A stretch of 64,000 bases of DNA from Agapanthus africanus (Eukaryota; Streptophyta; Magnoliopsida; Asparagales; Amaryllidaceae). Position numbers and translations under genes: made by a program. Of the stretch, positions 58,994 through 64,000 are shown one piece after another. The notes under the pieces are model-generated. The model saw only the letters and a program-made list of their open reading frames with translations, was not told the DNA's origin and did not search any database. The first letter of the stretch is position 1, and each line of letters starts with the position of its first letter. The DNA is taken from the NCBI GenBank assembly GCA_030015575.1, contig CM057338.1:828374353-828438352 (forward strand), in the 5' to 3' direction.

Positions 58994-59998
58994 GTTTCAA
59001 ATTGATCTCATCAATCTTGCAAAAACTAGTATGCTAGTGACGCAACCCACTAATTAAACTTACTATGAATAATTAGTAGGAGATGTAGAATGATTACCTC
59101 ACTAATTTTTCTCTTTTCTTTTTCCATTCCTCACTTGAAGAAAAATCAAGAGAGAGAAGGAACCATGGAGATAAGATGATGAAGAAGAAGATAAGGTTCA
59201 ATATGAGAACAAAACAAAAATGAGTCATTAAAGAAAAACACTTCATGAAGTCTACAACCATCCATTTCTATGACTCGTTCTTTTTTTTTCTTTTAAAATG
59301 AAATAAAAGAATAACATTGTTCTCATTTTGAACCATATGATTTTTATACACCTATATCATATGTATCAATATTCATGTCACAATATTTATATCAAATATA
59401 AATATTAATAAAGAGAAGAAAATAACAAAATGAGCATGATATTAGTTAATATATAAATATATCAATATATAAATATATATTTAATTATCAAATCAACACT
59501 TGATTTCATAATCCGGCTATATCATATATATACCGGCTAATATAAATAAACTCTCGATTAAAATATGTGTATCAAATACACGTGTTTAATCGAACTCCTG
59601 CATGTATCCCTATACGTGTCCAACATCATTTCGCATGTGCTTGGAAATCTCTGTGTGGGACTCTAAAGACTAGACAGTACGCTGACAGTAAGTTAGGATC
59701 ATATCCATAGCCCACAAGCACGTCAGCGGTACTAGCTGCACGTAACGGCTACCCGGGTATTGATCGAACGAAGGTCAACAAGAAAGCCCATTAGAACCCT
59801 GCAAAGTCTAGTGACATTACCGTACAGTCCGATCTCTTCGTCTAAGAGTATCGCATATCGAGACTAGGGCTTGGAATCTGTCAGACCCCAATAACTCGAT
59901 AAGTCATGCGACAGAGTACTCATAACCAACCGGAGATACAACTGATAACACTTATCAGTTTATCTCCACTGCGATAGCCATCGACTTATGGTTGTAGT
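58994..59998 (-). repeat. Cop-D LTR, remaining piece
   Basis: Minus-strand copia LTR resuming after LARD-1, including TCTGTGTGGGACTCTAAAGA (59650) as in the Cop-A LTR at 4930. It stops at 59998 where Cop-E begins; about 700-850 bp of LTR is missing and may lie beyond Cop-E. Confidence 0.85.
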
Positions 59999-62197
59999 TG
60001 TTAGTTATATGTATGCCCTAGGGGCCATTACTGTACATACGATGTATATTGTAGTGGATGCTTGGACATATATAAGGAGGACTTTCTTGCTCGACATGAT
60101 AGTATGCTATCTGGTTGCTCTTTATCTTAACATGTACGATAATTGTCTCTATGTTACATGTTGATAAAGCCTTTAGGATGAGTACTTGACTACCAGGACT
60201 ATGATGCAGATCATACTAGTAGGGACAGAGTAGTCGCTAAGTACATCCTTCAAATGTTCCTAGTCGTGGGTGTATCGAGACAGGGCATCGATATACCAGA
60301 GTAGACTAGCATATAGCTTCTCGACCCATATAGATGAGCGATGGATGATCCTATATCCATTGGTATTTGACTTCAGAGACAATTTACGGGTGCTCAGTGG
60401 AGACTGGGTACACTGAACGGACTCGCCAAGAACTCCCAGATGGTATTATACCTTACGTTAGATGGCAGTTCTCTGGTGACACTGGTAGAGGTTAGTCTGT
60501 AGACCCGAGATCGTCATAGAGTCTTGTATGATTCCCACCGTGCTTTGATTTCCACCTTACAACGTTCAAGAGAACATGCAAAACGGTGGCTTTTGGGTAC
60601 AGTCCCGAGTCACATGGAGGCAATGAGCGATAGGAGGGGTTTCGTCTCTCCCGGTATTGGGAGTTGATGTTGCACTGTGCTAGATTGGCTATAACAGGAA
60701 GTCCTTGGTCAAGACTGCTTCAGAGATATACTGGTAAGTGTTATCAGTAGTTTCTCACCCGTTATGAGCCTCACATCGACACGACTTATCGAGTTACTGG
60801 GGTCTGACGTTTGCTACCCATAGACGAGATATGTGACATATCAGATGAAGAGACCGGACTGTACGGTAGTGTTACTGATTGGATTCGCAGGAGTGTGAGC
60901 AGGCTTGCTTGTTGATCTTCTGATCGCTCAATACCCGAGTGGCCGTTACGTTTAGCAGACCGCTCACGGTTTGTGGGTGTTTGATATGATCATCACCTAC
61001 TGCCGGCGTATTGACGAGTCTTTAGAGTCCTACACAGGGGTTTCCTTGCTCAAGCGAAACGGAGTAAAAGCATATATGTGATATGCGCGGGATCGAGATT
61101 GATACGATATGAGATACTGTATTCTATTCTTGCGATATGAGATATCGGTCGGTTATATATGATATAGCTGGGTTATCGGATCAAGTGTTGATTCGATAAG
61201 TTGATTCATATGATATTAGTCGGTTATAGGTGATATAGCCGGATTATTAAATCAAGAGTTAATTTGATAATCTAATGTATAATTATATATTTTATATATT
61301 ACATTACATTAACTAGTATTAGCTCACTTATGATTTCTTTTTCTCACTTTGGATACATTGATGTATATGTGATATATGTTAAATGTATCAAGCTAGGTTA
61401 CAAATGCAACCAGGGTTAATGAGGGTTAAACCATGCTAGGGTTAAGATTATGGTTTATAATTTATCATTAAGTAATTCAAATATTGTGGATATTTGTCAT
61501 GGATGATATTTGTTGAAATCTTGTAGAAGCTTTAAGGCAACTTTGACTTTGTCCACTCTCTTTGTCTAGCTTAAGATATTTTTTGACTTAACCTTTAACC
61601 CTAGCTCATGGTTAACTCTTTACAAGGGTTAAGCATGACATGCTTAACCCTTTGGTTGCATTTTTAACCTCAAGAATAATCCATTCTCTCTTGATAATTC
61701 TTCATCTTCTTCATGAGCTCAAAAGAGAAAAGTGTTTTCTACGGTTTGAGTTTATGATGAAAACTTATGAGAATATGAAATCTAATGCGAGCAAAATTCC
61801 TATTTCATCATCCTCTACTACTTTCCAGTTAGTATAGGCTGTTTGATTCACTAATTCCATGATTAGTGAAGAGGCTTGGGTTAGTGTCTCCTCGACGTAG
61901 ATCATCTTCGGCCTCGAAGACTTCGAAGCAAGCATGTTCGTTTCTTCATCGGAGCCTCTCTAGAGTCCGGGACTTCTTGATCGTAGCGAAGGGACTACTA
62001 CACGGAGCTATTGAAGTGAAGGACCGATCTACAAAGGTTGTATTCCTTGTTCACTTTTAGTTGCAAAGTGTTTGCATTTCATTTCCGTCGATTTCTAGTA
62101 TACGATTCATGGTTAGGGTTAGCTAGAACGGCAAATTTTTGAATTTGGCATGGACGATGCCTCCCGAAACCTTGTTGCCATGCTAAGGAACCCTGCA
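59999..62197 (+). repeat. Cop-E copia 5' LTR (2199 bp)
   Basis: TGTTAGTTATATG...CCCTGCA, followed by the primer site. The five bases before it, GTAGT, should recur after its 3' LTR outside the window. Contains variants of the GTG-loop hairpins (61150-61275) and TTGACT cores near 61545 and 61583. Confidence 0.9.
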
Positions 62198-62198
62198 G

Positions 62199-62210
62199 TG
62201 GTATCAGAGC
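62199..62210 (+). promoter_or_regulatory. primer binding site, initiator tRNA-Met (Cop-E)
   Basis: TGGTATCAGAGC one base after the LTR end. Confidence 0.93.
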
Positions 62211-64000
62211 CATGCTAGAAATTTATACGGATTTTGTTAAGATTACGAAACCGAAAAACTCCGAAACTTGAAACAGAAAAATCAAGTTTCTGTCGAATTT
62301 AAAAAGTTGTCAAAAAAAGTTTTAAACAAGTACAGAGTGCTATATGGGATATAACAAGAACACCATAGATATTTTAGGGAATTCCAAGATTTTTTGGCCG
62401 GCCCCATACTATATGATCTCGGCCAAAACCGAGCACCCCCCCCCCCGAAATTTTTTTTGTGTTCTAGTTACTTGGTTTTGATGTTTCAGGTGTTGTTTGT
62501 TTTTGCTAATTTTGCATGTGATGTAATCTTACACTATAAATAATTCGGAGTATTTCGTATTCGTATTTTTAACATTGTTTCGGGTTATTCACATATTGTC
62601 TAGACGATGTTAAAAAGTTCGATCGAATGTCAAAAACCCATATTTCCAAGTTTAACGTATTCGGAAAAACATGCAAGTAATCCTATGAACCCTCTAGAAG
62701 AATGAAACCCTAACTCGACTTTTTTGGATCGCGGAACCGCGATCATACCCTAAGGTTTGTCATAGTTCTATGGCGACATGAGTGAGGCTTGGGTTTGCCC
62801 TTCTACGGCTGGTGCATAGGTACTGTGGCATATTCTGGGTATTACTAAAACTGTGCCCAAGTGTTGAGCTGTCGGGAAATTGTGGGACTTTGATGAATCG
62901 ATCGAAAATTTTAACGTTCGTCCGGGTATCATGTGATGGGATACAATATTTGGAATCCTTAAGTAGTTATGAGATAACTAGTTTGAATGTTATAAATCTA
63001 GCAATTTAGTCTTATTTGATCGGTTGCCACTAGATTTTGATGTGATCAAAAGTCCATCGCAATCACGTAGTGTACTCGGATACTCGCCGGGTAAACTTAA
63101 TAGATAGCCACGCCCTATAGTCCCGACCAAGTGACTGTAGGAGAACCCCGTCGCCAAAAGCATCCGTTCGAATGCTCGCGGCAGCGGTGTTCCGCCTTAG
63201 TGTACTTCGTCGACGGCATCGGGGGTGCGGCCGTCTACTAAAGTTTTCGACGAGCATTCGATCAGGATGTCGGGAATCTTGTTGAATTGCCTGAATAGTT
63301 ATTAAAAGGTGTTTTCAATATCGAAACTAAAATGCGGGGTTTATAATTGTTAGGCATGTGATGTCTAAGGAATTCATTTGGTTAGGCATGTGATGTCTAA
63401 GGTGGTTGCGGTTCCAACTGTTGTAGTTTTTCACTTTCTTTTCTACGACCGTAAGTGTAATATGTGGTGTATCGCCGGTTTCGGTGCTATATGTCAACGA
63501 CAATTGGGATACGCATATTTACTTACGTTGATGACATGTAATGTTATGTGTTGCTGGGATATGTTATATTAGATCGTCGTGATTGAATAGCCGAGAGTTT
63601 TATGTGAGATGAGAGTTTTTTATTTTCATTCATGTAAAATTCATTGTATGTAATAATCTTTTATTAGGGCACTTCCGGGTTGAGAATGATGTCACCATTG
63701 TATATTATTTACTTTTCCGCATTAGGATAGATCCAAGGCGGGGATCACAAGTAACCGGGTTCTAGGGTCCAGTAGGAGACCATCTCAAGGAGTTGAGACC
63801 GGGTCTCCTAACTCTAGAATTGGTAGGGTTGCTTGCTGCTCTCATAGGGGTCTAAGGGTGTGGGATTGGTTATTCATCACGACCGTGGAATCCGTATTTT
63901 ATACAGGCTTAATTTAAAACCCTGAAATCCTAGTATATCCAATATTTCATATGTTTTATTCTGCTGCAATGTTCTGTGATGAGATCATATTACTGTTCTG
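62211..64000 (+). other. Cop-E leader, runs off the right edge
   Basis: Non-coding leader collinear with Cop-C. It includes a GATCGCGG-AA-CCGCGATC hairpin (about 62726-62743), the block shared with LARD-1 (62617-62965) and an extra segment at about 62965-63400 absent from Cop-C, with a direct repeat TTAGGCATGTGATGTCTAAG at about 63350 and 63382. An 11-bp inverted repeat lies at 63168-63178 and 63251-63261. Gag is expected beyond the window. Confidence 0.85.

Noticed and set aside
62436-62446. Poly-C run
   Set aside because: A homopolymer of 11 bases in the Cop-E leader, equally likely a sequencing artefact.
1-64000. Host genes, CRISPR arrays, tRNA genes
   Set aside because: No spliced host gene, regularly spaced repeat array or cloverleaf was recognised; all long frames fit retroelements.

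Overview
This window is plant repeat DNA. It is a nest of LTR retrotransposons, and I see no host gene, tRNA gene or CRISPR array. The organism is most likely a flowering plant with a large, repeat-rich genome. The reasons are Ty1/copia elements resembling the Angela/BARE-1 clade, a chromodomain-bearing Ty3/gypsy element (Tekay/Del type), a Cassandra-type miniature element with 5S rRNA sequence in its LTRs, and plant-type primer binding sites for initiator-Met and Asp tRNA. I cannot name the species.

Layout. (1) 1-8297, minus strand: Cop-A, a copia element in circularly permuted order (pol 3' half, LTR, leader, gag, protease, start of integrase). (2) 8298-8894: remnant of a gypsy-type LTR. 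(3) 8895-29077, plus strand: Cop-B, a decayed copia pol. Its 3' LTR was split by Cop-C (13235-28046, target-site duplication ATACC), a complete but broken copia whose leader holds a 4.33-kb gypsy solo LTR (15580-19909, duplication TGGGG). (4) 29221-39248, minus strand: Tek-1, a chromovirus gag-pol with one premature stop, fused at its 3' LTR to a whole Cassandra-like TRIM. One GAAAT duplication brackets the chimera, which sits in a split 29-bp minisatellite. (5) 39787-59998: one minus-strand copia LTR (Cop-D) interrupted by Ath-1 (39964-47569, duplication GTTAG), by LARD-1 (47684-58988, duplication CTTTA) and finally by Cop-E. (6) 59999-64000, plus strand: 5' LTR and leader of Cop-E, whose gag lies beyond the edge.

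How they work together. Cop-A, Cop-C and Tek-1 encode, or once encoded, Gag, protease, reverse transcriptase/RNase H and integrase. Ath-1, LARD-1 and the Cassandra-like TRIM lack pol and would need proteins in trans. Three sequence links suggest such traffic: Tek-1 and the TRIM moved as one molecule; LARD-1 has the leader, primer site and LTR ends of Tek-1 plus about 350 bp of copia leader; and Ath-1 carries a second, different block of copia leader. Sharing of leader modules across superfamilies is the most unusual thing here. A packaging or dimerisation role for them is inference.
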